NCBI RefSeq assembly: GCF_017165765.1
Contig: NZ_JAFGZD010000004.1
Span: 62,001 to 126,000 of the forward strand
Direction of reading: 5' to 3'
DNA length: 64,000 nt
Origin: Pseudomonas capsici
GTDB lineage: Bacteria; Pseudomonadota; Gammaproteobacteria; Pseudomonadales; Pseudomonadaceae
The position numbers and the translations under genes were made by a program. The notes under the pieces are model-generated. The model was not told where the DNA came from and ran no database searches. It was given only the letters and a program-made list of their open reading frames with translations. This document shows, in pieces, positions 21,919-30,403 of this stretch; position 1 is the first letter of the stretch, and each line of letters opens with the position of its first letter.

Positions 21919-22397
21919 TGTGAAGTCTCGAGATTCAAGGGGGTGATTTCATAACTCAGCCCTTCCTTGAGCTTCAGCGTAAAGACATTGGCAGAACGGT
22001 AGTCAACCCGCCAGCGGTCATCGAGACGGCGCTGCGCATCCTGACTCTGTGCAGCAGGATAACTGATGGACAGTTTTTCATTCGGTGTCAGAGCAAAGAG
22101 CAGGGCTGCAAACAGTTCGCGAGCCTCCGGGTTCGGTGGCAGCAGACCATCGGCCTGCCACTTGCCCTGAATCAGCAACTGGCGTGCCTGGGGAATGCCC
22201 AGCGGGTCCATCAAGGACCAGCGCAACCCGGCGTTTTCATGCTGGACGATCAGCAGCCAGTCCTGGCGCTGATCGGCCTGCTCACGCTGGATATGCAGTT
22301 GCATCGGTAACTGCAACGACGGCATGGCCGCAGGCAGCGGTGCCTGACTGGCACAGCCGCCCAGCAGCAGAAGTACGAAAAACCATGCGCGGATCAT
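21915..22397 (-). CDS. apeN: DUF3261-type lipoprotein of the aryl polyene cluster (ApeN-like)
   Basis: A 160-residue lipoprotein begins with a clear signal and lipobox (FFVLLLLGGCAS; Cys15). The mature domain (LQLPMQLHIQREQADQRQDWLLIVQHE, then WSLMDPLGIPQARQLLIQGKW) resembles the DUF3261 family that recurs in APE clusters. Its job is not established. It is thought to help carry the product to the outer membrane together with the LolA-like and MMPL proteins. It overlaps the flanking genes by four bases. Confidence 0.82.
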   Translation of the reverse strand: MIRAWFFVLLLLGGCASQAPLPAAMPSLQLPMQLHIQREQADQRQDWLLIVQHENAGLRWSLMDPLGIPQARQLLIQGKWQADGLLPPNPEARELFAALLFALTPNEKLSISYPAAQSQDAQRRLDDRWRVDYRSANVFTLKLKEGLSYEITPLNLETSQ

Positions 22398-23128
22398 GGC
22401 GTCTCGCCGTTCAGGGGCTTGCGGGCCACGACATTGACCAGGGTTTCCTCACGCTGCCCGAACGGCTTGGGCTTGAGCAGCTTCAGGCGCTCCAGCAAGC
22501 CGAAATCCTTTGCACGGCTCCACCACAGATACGGGTAAGAGACATTCTCTGCTTCAAACTCGAAGCCCTGGCCACGAATCATCTCCAGATACTGCGCTGC
22601 GCTTTTCTGGACATGCATGGGATGGCGAAACAGCCAGCGAATCACCCAGGTATCGATATAGGCCTCGGTGGATTCGGCGAACAGCAGATAGCCACCCGGT
22701 TTCAGCACGCGATAAAACTCGGCAATGGCTTTTTCCTGCTCGACCAGATGGTGAAAGGTCTGGTGACAGAACAGCATGTCGACGCTGGCATCCGGCAGTT
22801 GCAGTGCGGCGCAATCACTGCCGATCAGCTCGACATCGATACCCTGGCGGCGGGCCTCCTCGCGGCTCATGTCGAGGCTGTGCGGGTCGGCATCCACGCC
22901 CAGCAGACGTGAGGGCGCAAAGACCTGGCGCAGGTACTGGAATGATTTGCCTTGCCCGCAGCCGGCATCCAGCAGCACCGGTGCTTCAGGCGGCTGACCG
23001 TTGAACAGAGTGCGCAGATCATTGATCGCAACCCGCAGCACGTGATGCTGCCAGGTGTGGCTGCGCAGGAACCACAAACCGAAGCGGGTTTCTTCGACAT
23101 AGCTGTCGCTCAGGAATGGCTGGTTCAT
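22394..23128 (-). CDS. Class I SAM-dependent methyltransferase in the aryl polyene cluster
   Basis: This 244-residue Rossmann-fold methyltransferase shows motif I (VLLDAGCGQGKS, about residues 51-62), the acidic motif II LLGVDADP, DMLFCHQTFHHL and the post-motif FYRVLKPGGYLLFAE. It probably methylates the aryl head group or a precursor, since APE and xanthomonadin head groups are often methylated. It lies in the same overlapping operon, next to a flavin halogenase-like gene. The substrate is inferred. Confidence 0.82.
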   Translation of the reverse strand: MNQPFLSDSYVEETRFGLWFLRSHTWQHHVLRVAINDLRTLFNGQPPEAPVLLDAGCGQGKSFQYLRQVFAPSRLLGVDADPHSLDMSREEARRQGIDVELIGSDCAALQLPDASVDMLFCHQTFHHLVEQEKAIAEFYRVLKPGGYLLFAESTEAYIDTWVIRWLFRHPMHVQKSAAQYLEMIRGQGFEFEAENVSYPYLWWSRAKDFGLLERLKLLKPKPFGQREETLVNVVARKPLNGETP

Positions 23129-24372
23129 GAGGCGTTACTCGCGCAGAACTCGGCCAGCATGCGTAACCGGCGTTTGGGTTCGCTGACAAAGGGATTGCGC
23201 TCATCCCAGGCATAACCGGCCAGGATTGCGCTGATCATGCGACGTATGTCCGGGGTGCTGTCGGGATAGAAAATGACGTCCTGGAAGCTGTTGTCATACC
23301 AGCCTTCGACATAGGCGCGGAAGGTATCGACACCGCGTTTGAGCGGGATGGCGAATTCGGTCTCCCAACTGACGCTTTCCCCCTGCAATTGTCGGCTCAG
23401 CAGATTGGCGGCCATGCTTGCCGAGCGCATGGCAATGGTCACGCCGGACGAGAACACCGGGTCAAGAAACTCCGCCGCGTTGCCCAGCAGTGCGAAGCCC
23501 GGGCCATGCAGGGTTTTGACGTTGGCCGAATAGCCGCCAATGGTGCGTGCAGGGGTATCCCAGACGGCATTTTTCAGCACCTTCTTGAGCTGTGGCGTTT
23601 CATCGACGAATGCTTGCAGGCAGGCGTCCAGATCCTGCGATTTGTCCTTGAAACGCTCAGCCGACGCCACCACACCCAGGGAGCAGCGGCCATTGCTGAA
23701 CGGGATGGTCCAGAACCAGACGTCCCGATGTTCGGGATGAATGCTGATCAGGATCTTCTCGCGATCGAAAGGCGGGCTTTCGATATGGTCTTCGATGTGG
23801 GTGAACACGGCCTGACGCACCGGGAAACCGGACGGCGCTTCAAGATCCAGCAAACGCGGCAGGACCCGGCCATAACCGCTGGCATCGAGCACGAACAGGG
23901 CCTGTACGCTGTATTGACTGCCATCTTCGCGACGAACGCTCAGGATCGGTTGCGGACCGCTGAAGTCGGCGTTGATGATTTCCTGCTGATAGCGGATTTC
24001 AACGCCCTGCAGCGCTGCCTGATCGGCCAGCAGCTTGTCGAACTCGCCACGCTGGACCTGAAAGGTCGTGGGTTTGCCGTTGCTGAACGTGTCACCGAAA
24101 TCGAAATCGCTGTACTGATCACCGACAGCAAAGGCCGCGCCGTTCTTCTTCTGGAATCCGGCCGCTTCAACCGCTTCGAGCATGCCGGCTTCTTCGACGA
24201 AGTCCAGGCAATGGGAGAGCAGGCTTTCGCCAATCGAGAAGCGTGGAAACAGCTGGCGTTCGATGATCAGAACATCGTGGCCCTTGCGTTTGAGCAGCGC
24301 TGCAGCAATCGCCCCGGCAGGGCCGGCACCAATGACGACAACCTGCCGATTTTCCATGTCAGTGAGGGGCAC
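23125..24372 (-). CDS. Flavin-dependent halogenase-like oxidoreductase in the aryl polyene cluster
   Basis: This 415-residue FAD protein has a GxGxxG site (VVVIGAGPAGAIAAALL). It also has a GFQKKNGAAF segment with a lysine (Lys75/76) where phenolic halogenases keep the catalytic Lys, and WFWTIP (residues 219-224), which fits the WxWxIP halogenase signature. The FAD-closing FLDPVFSSG follows. These suggest an aryl halogenase, as in the brominated xanthomonadins. Some reductases share the fold, so activity is not proven. I chose GTG 24372, with AAGGA five to six bases upstream, giving a 14-base overlap with the previous gene. ATG 24357 is the alternative. Confidence 0.78.
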   Translation of the reverse strand: MPLTDMENRQVVVIGAGPAGAIAAALLKRKGHDVLIIERQLFPRFSIGESLLSHCLDFVEEAGMLEAVEAAGFQKKNGAAFAVGDQYSDFDFGDTFSNGKPTTFQVQRGEFDKLLADQAALQGVEIRYQQEIINADFSGPQPILSVRREDGSQYSVQALFVLDASGYGRVLPRLLDLEAPSGFPVRQAVFTHIEDHIESPPFDREKILISIHPEHRDVWFWTIPFSNGRCSLGVVASAERFKDKSQDLDACLQAFVDETPQLKKVLKNAVWDTPARTIGGYSANVKTLHGPGFALLGNAAEFLDPVFSSGVTIAMRSASMAANLLSRQLQGESVSWETEFAIPLKRGVDTFRAYVEGWYDNSFQDVIFYPDSTPDIRRMISAILAGYAWDERNPFVSEPKRRLRMLAEFCASNAS

Positions 24373-25528
24373 AAGAGTTCCTTATCGGTTGGTCGATGTT
24401 CAGGGAGGACGGCAACGGTTTGCGACCCATGCCGGTCAGGGCAGGCATGAGTGTCGCCAGCAGGCTCATCAGCATCAGCGCGAAATACAGCGCCGGACCG
24501 ATGAGTTGCTGTTGCAGCAGCAGATTGAGAAAGACGATTTCGCTCAACCCGCGAATATTCAGCAATACGCTTTCGCGCCAGCGGCTTGCGCCTGCAAAAG
24601 AGGGGGAAGCCCAGCGCAGGCCGATCCAGTTTCCCAGCATCTTGCTGGCGATGGGCATGACGATCAGCGCGGCCAGTTGCAACCCGTTCAGGGTGCTCAT
24701 GGCACTGTGGATATCGATTTGCACGATGCCGAAGGTCAGCAGCAGCGGGATCGCCAGCTGGTTCTGCAAGCGTTTGAACAGGGCGTCAGGCAGCGGCAGT
24801 CTCCAGGTTTGCCCGAGGCGCGACATGCACAGCAGATAGCCAATGCCGAAGATCAGTGCGTTGAGTCTGTAGTGCTCGGCTACCACCAGCATTGCAAAGA
24901 ACGTCACGCTGTAGAGCAACGGCTGGCGCAGGCCCAGCAGGCGAAACAGCAAGGGAATGCAGGCTCCCAGCAACGGCAGTAACAGACTGGCGGGTTTCAG
25001 GCTGCCCTGGCCCAGAGCGAACAGGCTCCAGCAGGCCAGATCGATAAGGATCGCGGTTTGCACCAGTCGGCGTGTCGCCTGGGGCGGGTAGCCAATGTGT
25101 TGCAGATAGAGATAGAGCACCGGGATCGCGGTGATGGCGAACACCAGTCCAATGGCCAGCGAACCGAGCCAGGATTGATCCGGCAACAGCCATAACGCAC
25201 AGGCCAAACCTGCGACAAAGGGCACCAGAAAGCTGGGGATTGCGACTTTCAGGCTCTGGCGGTCCAGTCGGGCGTCGATGACATCGCTGAGGATATGCCC
25301 CAGGACTATCGCGAAGGCCAGGCCGTACAAGGTCTTGAGCCAGACCGGCGATACCAGTTGTGCACCGCTCAGTTGCCAGTGCGGCTCTATCCAGAACAGC
25401 ATCAGCAGCGGCAGGCCAAAGGTTGCCAGCAGCAACTGGCTGACGATGGGAATCAGCCCCAGCCGCTGGCCTGCCCGTGTTGCCAGGGCAAACGCCAATA
25501 ACGCCATCAGCCAGAACAGCAGGATCAT
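24359..25528 (-). CDS. Cation:proton antiporter-like membrane protein in the aryl polyene cluster
   Basis: This 389-residue protein has about 11-12 hydrophobic segments over nearly its whole length (for example MILLFWLMALLAFALAT, LLATFGLPLLMLFW and ALYFALMLMSLLATLMPAL). The overall pattern resembles CPA2-type Na+/H+ exchangers (an AIVLGHILSDVIDARL helix and a late NIRGLSEIVFLNLLLQQ helix). No TrkA or other soluble domain is attached. It sits between the MMPL exporter and the halogenase-like gene, with a one-base TGATG coupling at 25528. A role in energising pigment export or in ion balance is a guess. Start 25528 is fixed by that coupling. Confidence 0.75.
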   Translation of the reverse strand: MILLFWLMALLAFALATRAGQRLGLIPIVSQLLLATFGLPLLMLFWIEPHWQLSGAQLVSPVWLKTLYGLAFAIVLGHILSDVIDARLDRQSLKVAIPSFLVPFVAGLACALWLLPDQSWLGSLAIGLVFAITAIPVLYLYLQHIGYPPQATRRLVQTAILIDLACWSLFALGQGSLKPASLLLPLLGACIPLLFRLLGLRQPLLYSVTFFAMLVVAEHYRLNALIFGIGYLLCMSRLGQTWRLPLPDALFKRLQNQLAIPLLLTFGIVQIDIHSAMSTLNGLQLAALIVMPIASKMLGNWIGLRWASPSFAGASRWRESVLLNIRGLSEIVFLNLLLQQQLIGPALYFALMLMSLLATLMPALTGMGRKPLPSSLNIDQPIRNSCAPH

Positions 25529-27849
25529 CACGAGCGCTGCTCCTTTTTCGGACTGGCCCAGGGCGCAAGGATAAAGCTGAAAGCCAGCCCAAGGCTGACG
25601 GACAGCCCGAAATTGCTGATGGCCGGGGTGCTTGAGATCGCCAGCAGACCAAATGAAAGCCAGGTGGTAATGGCGGCCAGCAAGGTGCCCAGCAGGCTGA
25701 CGGCAGCGCCGCCGATCTGTTCGCGCATGAGAATGGCGTAATCGACACTGATTGCCGTCACCAGCAGCAGGCCGAACAGGCTGAACAGGGTCAGCGGCTG
25801 TCCGAGCCAGCCCAGGCTTGCCAGGCTGCACAAGGCTGCCAGCAAGGGCAGGGCGACAATCCGCAAGGCTCCGCCGAGGCCGAACGGCAGGACCAACAAC
25901 AGGACGATCAGCACACAGGAAAGCAGTTTCAGTTCGGCGGCGCTGATCTGGGTGGCGGCGAATACGCTGTTGAGTTCGCCCAGGCGATCCACCAGTTGCA
26001 CACCTTCCAGCCCTTGCGCCTGAGTCTTCAGCAGAGCGGGATCGTTCAGGCCCCGCAAACTTACGATGCCGGCCACGCCGTTATCGTCATGGCCGAGCCA
26101 TAGCGTGCGCCAGGGTTCGCTGAGTGGTCCGCCGAGGGCGAGGTCGATATCTTGCGTGGGCAGCGCTTGCAGTCGGGCCACTTCAGTCTGCAATGCGCTG
26201 GCCGGCACACCCAGTTGGACCAGCGGCTGCCAAAGTGGCTCCAGTCGGGACAGCGCAGTGCGTGTGGCTTGCTGGTCGGCGGGCGATGCGACCAGTTGAT
26301 TGAGGGCCATGTAGCCCTGCAGCTTGCCGACATTGACCAGTTGTTCCAGTCGCTGAGTGAGTGTCGACTGGCGCTCCAGCAATTGCTGCTCGTCCTTGCC
26401 ACGAACCAGGAAGAACTGGCTGGTGGGCTGATAGCCGGTGATGCGTGCGATGGCCTGGGCTTCGTCTGTCAGTGCCTGGGGCGCGGAAACCCACTGGCGG
26501 ATATCGTTTCGAGTGGTCAGTTGCCACAAGCCTGTTGCGCAGAACGCCAACAGCACTGCCAGCAGGGCGGGGGTACTGATGCGTTGCAGCAAGGCCTCAC
26601 GGCAATCGAGCAGATGCTGGGCCAGAGCCAGAGGCCATTGCGCGGGATGGATTTCGACCTTGGCGAGCAGCGCAGGCAGCAGGCAAACCGCAGTCAGATA
26701 GGCCCCGATCAGACCGGCTGCCGAGAACACGGCGATTTGCGTCAAGGCCGGAAATGGCGTCCAGGCCAGGGCCAGATAGCCAATACAGCTGGTGATCAGG
26801 CTCAGGCTCAGACCGGGTAATGTGAGGCGCAAGGCAGGCCAGCTTCGCCAGGGCTTCAGGCTCCAGCTTTTGGACAGATAGTGCAGCGGGTAGTCCACGG
26901 CTACGCCGATCAGGCTGGAACCGAGCACCAGTGTCATGACATGCATGCTGCCAAAAAGGGCGACGCAGGCCACGGCACCGAACAGCATGCCCACCAGTAC
27001 CGGCACGAAGGCCAGGAGTACTTTCCAGCGACGAAAAGCCAGCAACAGCAGCAACAGAATACCCAGCGTCGCACCGCCACCGACCCAGGTAATTTCCCGA
27101 CTGGCCTGTTTCTGACCATTGGCGGCATACAACAGGCCGCTGGCTGCCAGTAACTGGCCGTCGACCTGTCTGGCCTGTTCGCGAGCAGCGTCCAGCAGGT
27201 TTGCGACCTGAGTGGGCAGATGCATGTCGAATGCATCGCTGCGAGTGCGCGAGCGCAGCAATACCCAGCTTTTGTCATCGGCCACGGCAATCAATGCGCC
27301 GCTGGCCAGATCCGGCTGGACCGAGCCCTGTTTCGGCAGCCCGTTCTGAATTCGTCCGGTCAGGCCCAGCCAGTCGTCCTGACTCGCCACCAGACTGAAT
27401 CCGGCAAATGGATCGAACAGGCTTTGTACGCGCTGGTCGATGAAGGCCTGTGGGTCGTTGATCAGCAGGTTGCGGTCTGCATCCGGCAGCATTGCCAATC
27501 GACCTTGCAACAGCTGATTACGCAAGGCCGGCAGGTCTGCCTGCAGTGACCATTGCACCTTCTCGAACAGCCCGCTGGCTTGCCATTGATCGCTCAACCG
27601 ACGCGCCAGCTCAATGGCCTGTTGTCGGTCGGCATGTCCGACCAGTACCAGCATTTCCCGGTTGAGCGGTTCCTGCATGCGTTGTTCGGCACGCAATACC
27701 AAGGCATCGGTGTCGGTGCCGGGGACCAGCTCCATCAGGTTGGCCGACAGCGGTGAGCGGTCATGCCACTGCCACCCGGCCAGGGCCAGAACGCCTGCCA
27801 GGATCAGCAGGAACAGGCGCGGCAGCAGGCGTTCAGTTGCTGAAGTCAT
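25528..27849 (-). CDS. apeM: MMPL/RND-type exporter of the aryl polyene cluster (ApeM-like)
   Basis: This 773-residue protein has the twofold RND layout: one TM at the N-terminus, a large periplasmic loop (about residues 35-250), a block of five TMs, a second loop (about 440-610) and a final TM block ending in LGLAFSFILAPW. It belongs to the MMPL family and probably moves the lipid-linked polyene from the inner membrane. It overlaps the end of the LolA-like gene by 17 bases, so it belongs to the same transcript. Confidence 0.87.
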   Translation of the reverse strand: MTSATERLLPRLFLLILAGVLALAGWQWHDRSPLSANLMELVPGTDTDALVLRAEQRMQEPLNREMLVLVGHADRQQAIELARRLSDQWQASGLFEKVQWSLQADLPALRNQLLQGRLAMLPDADRNLLINDPQAFIDQRVQSLFDPFAGFSLVASQDDWLGLTGRIQNGLPKQGSVQPDLASGALIAVADDKSWVLLRSRTRSDAFDMHLPTQVANLLDAAREQARQVDGQLLAASGLLYAANGQKQASREITWVGGGATLGILLLLLLAFRRWKVLLAFVPVLVGMLFGAVACVALFGSMHVMTLVLGSSLIGVAVDYPLHYLSKSWSLKPWRSWPALRLTLPGLSLSLITSCIGYLALAWTPFPALTQIAVFSAAGLIGAYLTAVCLLPALLAKVEIHPAQWPLALAQHLLDCREALLQRISTPALLAVLLAFCATGLWQLTTRNDIRQWVSAPQALTDEAQAIARITGYQPTSQFFLVRGKDEQQLLERQSTLTQRLEQLVNVGKLQGYMALNQLVASPADQQATRTALSRLEPLWQPLVQLGVPASALQTEVARLQALPTQDIDLALGGPLSEPWRTLWLGHDDNGVAGIVSLRGLNDPALLKTQAQGLEGVQLVDRLGELNSVFAATQISAAELKLLSCVLIVLLLVLPFGLGGALRIVALPLLAALCSLASLGWLGQPLTLFSLFGLLLVTAISVDYAILMREQIGGAAVSLLGTLLAAITTWLSFGLLAISSTPAISNFGLSVSLGLAFSFILAPWASPKKEQRS

Positions 27850-28444
27850 TGCGCTGCACGTCGCTCAAGGCCTGGGAGCTGTTGCTGTCGAGCATTTTAA
27901 GAACCGTGCTGTCGCCCTGGGTTTCCAGCAATTCGATACGGTTGACCAGTTCACCGCCGTCAATATTGATCTGCTTGAAGACCTGTTGCAGAAGCAGCGA
28001 GCGGGGAATGAGGGTGAGGTGCCAGGCTTTGGAATCGCCTTTCAGTTGCAGCTCGAAGTCTCGTTGCAGACCGCTGCTGTCGCCTTGCAATACCGCGAGA
28101 AAAAGACGGTTCTGTTCGGCCCCTGCGCTCTTGCCCGGCAGGAGTTTCCATGGGCCGCTGCCCGGCGTTTCGCGACGTGCAATACCGGCTGGCGTGATGC
28201 GGTAATCCTGTTTCAGCGGTGTTTCCAGCAACCAGAGCAGACCGAACTCTCTGGACAGGACGAACCGGCCTTTGCTGAGCAGAGGCTGGGGCAGGGAGCG
28301 CAGGTGTTTCTCCTGAACGAAGTTACCCTGCACCACCACTGGCCTGGCCAGTTGATCGCTCAATTGCTGCAGATCGAATGCCTGAGCCAGTGACGGCAGG
28401 CATATCAGGCCAAGCAGGAACAAAGCCCGGAGCGCACGGTTCAT
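27833..28444 (-). CDS. apeL: LolA-like outer-membrane lipid carrier (ApeL-like)
   Basis: A 203-residue secreted protein begins with a signal peptide (MNRALRALFLLGLICLPSLAQA). A LolA-type fold follows (GNFVQEKHLRSLPQPLLSKG, GLLWLLETPLKQDYRITPAGI). LolA proteins carry lipidated cargo across the periplasm, so this one probably ferries the polyene lipid. I chose ATG 28444, which overlaps the thioesterase stop by four bases. A longer in-frame extension upstream lacks a signal peptide and would run inside the thioesterase gene. Confidence 0.85.
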   Translation of the reverse strand: MNRALRALFLLGLICLPSLAQAFDLQQLSDQLARPVVVQGNFVQEKHLRSLPQPLLSKGRFVLSREFGLLWLLETPLKQDYRITPAGIARRETPGSGPWKLLPGKSAGAEQNRLFLAVLQGDSSGLQRDFELQLKGDSKAWHLTLIPRSLLLQQVFKQINIDGGELVNRIELLETQGDSTVLKMLDSNSSQALSDVQRNDFSN

Positions 28445-28866
28445 GGCAGGACCTTCTGGACGGCATCGATAAAGACTTGAGGGGAGACCAGTTGCATCTC
28501 GCGGCTCTCCCGGCTCACGGCGACCTGAACCGTACTGGCGCGGGTCATGCGTTCCCCTGTGGTGGCGTCGGTAATCAGGTAGTTGATCTTCAGGCGGTTT
28601 TCCCACTCGACCAGACTGGCGCGCACGATCAGTTTCTGGCCGAACACGGCGCCACGCACGTAGCGCAGTTGCAGGTCTATCACGGGCCAGCCATAGCCGG
28701 ACTCGAGCATGTGGGTGTAGTTGTGGCCGATATGATCCAGCAACGCACAGCGAGCGATTTCCAGGTATTTGACGTAATGGCCGTGCCAGACGATGTTCAT
28801 CATGTCGACATCGAAAAACGGCACCGACACTTCCGTATCGACGTGAATGAAGCCCTTACTGCGCAT
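28441..28866 (-). CDS. apeK: 4-hydroxybenzoyl-CoA-type thioesterase (ApeK-like)
   Basis: This 141-residue hotdog thioesterase has VPFFDVDMMNIVWHGHYVKYLEIAR near the N-terminus, the FxxxDxxxxxxH pattern with Asp21 of the 4HBT family. In APE pathways it probably releases or edits acyl-ACP intermediates. It overlaps the ammonia-lyase stop by 11 bases and the LolA-like start by four. Confidence 0.87.
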   Translation of the reverse strand: MRSKGFIHVDTEVSVPFFDVDMMNIVWHGHYVKYLEIARCALLDHIGHNYTHMLESGYGWPVIDLQLRYVRGAVFGQKLIVRASLVEWENRLKINYLITDATTGERMTRASTVQVAVSRESREMQLVSPQVFIDAVQKVLP

Positions 28867-30403
28867 GTAACCTCCAGTGGCGGTTGGCGATGCGATTCAG
28901 GCACAGGCGCAGTTCGGCTTCCAGGGCACGATCTTCCATGACCGGCGGGAAGTCCTGTGCCAGTTGTTCGTGCATGGCCGCGAGTGCCGGTGGCAGTGGA
29001 CGTGCGTCATCTGCCTGGCTGCGCAGCCAGACGCCCTGATTGGCGGCGATCAGTGTGGCGGCAGCGACCTGCTCGGTCAGTTCCAGTACGCGGATGGCAT
29101 CCCGGGCAGCAATCGTGCCCATGCTGACCTTGTCCTGGTTGTGGCATTCGGTCGAACGCGAGAACACACTGGCGGGCATGGTGTTTTTCAGGGCTTCGGC
29201 GGTCCAGGCGCTGGCACCGATCTGCACGGCCTTGAAGCCGTGATTGAGCATGGCGCGTTCGCTGCCGGCGCCGGACAGGTTGCTTGGCAGGCCATGGTTG
29301 TAGCGCGTGTCCACCAGCAAGGCCAGTTGCCGGTCCAGCAGGTCGGCGACGTTGGCGACCAGAGTTTTCAGGCTGTCCATGGCAAAGGCGATATGTCCGC
29401 CGTAGAAGTGCCCGCCATGCAGGACTCGCTCGGCTTCGGCATCGATGATCGGGTTGTCATTGGCGCTGTTGAGTTCGATTTCGATGAACGAACGCAACCA
29501 GTTCAGGCTGTCTGCCAGCACGCCCAGCACATGGGGGGCGCAACGCAGCGAGTAGCGATCCTGCAGACGATGCAGCGGCGCGGTGGGCGCATCGATGGCC
29601 AGATCCTGACGCAGCCAGGCTGCGACCAGGGTCTGGCCCGGATGAGGTTTGGCGGCGAACAGGCGCTCGTCGAAATGCTCCGGGTTGCCTTGCAGCGCCA
29701 CGACATTCAGGGCCGTGATACGGGTGGCCAGTTGCAGCAGGTAGTCGGCACGGGTGAATGCCAGACAGGCCAGACCGGTCATGACGGCGGTGCCATTCAT
29801 CAATGCCAGCGCTTCCTTGGGCCTGAGCTGGAGCGGTTCCCAGCCCTGCTCGCGATGCACATCGCTGGCCTGGCGTCGCTCGCCACGGAACATGACTTCA
29901 CGCTCACCGGACAGAGTGGCTGCCACGTAGGAAAGGGGCGTCAGGTCACCGCTGGCACCTACCGAGCCTTCTTCCGGGATCAGCGGCAAGACGTCGTGCT
30001 CGATAAACGCCTGAAGGCGCTCCAGCAGTTCGACGCGCACACCGGAAACCCCGTGACACAACGATTGCAGGCGAGCTGCCAGGACCGCGCGGGTGGCCTG
30101 TTCATCCAGCAGCTTGCCCAGGCCACAGCCATGGAAGGTGTACAGATGACGGGGTAAAGCCTCGACATGCTGCAACGGCACTGCGACCACGCAAGAGTCA
30201 CCGTAACCGGTGGTGACGCCATAGATCACACCTTCCTTGTCCAGCAGGGAATCGAGGAACTGCGCGCCTTTGGCGATGCGTTCCCGAAAGGCACTGTCGT
30301 TCTGCAGAGCCGTTGGGGCCTGGCGATTGGCCAGGGCCAGAACGTCCTCGATACGCAGTGCGCGTTCGCCAAACATGACCGTGTCAGGAGTTTGATTCGT
30401 CAT
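28856..30403 (-). CDS. Aromatic amino acid ammonia-lyase of the aryl polyene cluster
   Basis: This 515-residue member of the HAL/PAL/TAL family has the MIO-forming Ala-Ser-Gly at 150-152 (GSVGASGDLTPLS), catalytic Tyr61 (YGVTTGYGD) and the C-terminal SRSTECHNQD and YNHGLPSN regions. At the substrate-selectivity position histidases have Ser-His. Here the pair is Phe90-His91 (LYTFHGCG), so I do not call it HutH. It probably deaminates tyrosine or phenylalanine to an aryl acrylate used as starter. ATG 30403 has GGAAG four bases upstream and overlaps the acyltransferase end by 20 bases. Confidence 0.85.
   Translation of the reverse strand: MTNQTPDTVMFGERALRIEDVLALANRQAPTALQNDSAFRERIAKGAQFLDSLLDKEGVIYGVTTGYGDSCVVAVPLQHVEALPRHLYTFHGCGLGKLLDEQATRAVLAARLQSLCHGVSGVRVELLERLQAFIEHDVLPLIPEEGSVGASGDLTPLSYVAATLSGEREVMFRGERRQASDVHREQGWEPLQLRPKEALALMNGTAVMTGLACLAFTRADYLLQLATRITALNVVALQGNPEHFDERLFAAKPHPGQTLVAAWLRQDLAIDAPTAPLHRLQDRYSLRCAPHVLGVLADSLNWLRSFIEIELNSANDNPIIDAEAERVLHGGHFYGGHIAFAMDSLKTLVANVADLLDRQLALLVDTRYNHGLPSNLSGAGSERAMLNHGFKAVQIGASAWTAEALKNTMPASVFSRSTECHNQDKVSMGTIAARDAIRVLELTEQVAAATLIAANQGVWLRSQADDARPLPPALAAMHEQLAQDFPPVMEDRALEAELRLCLNRIANRHWRLHAQ

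Noticed and set aside
28856..30403. Histidine utilisation gene hutH
   Set aside because: The MIO fold fits, but the Ser-His selectivity pair is absent and the gene sits inside the pigment operon, not a hut cluster.
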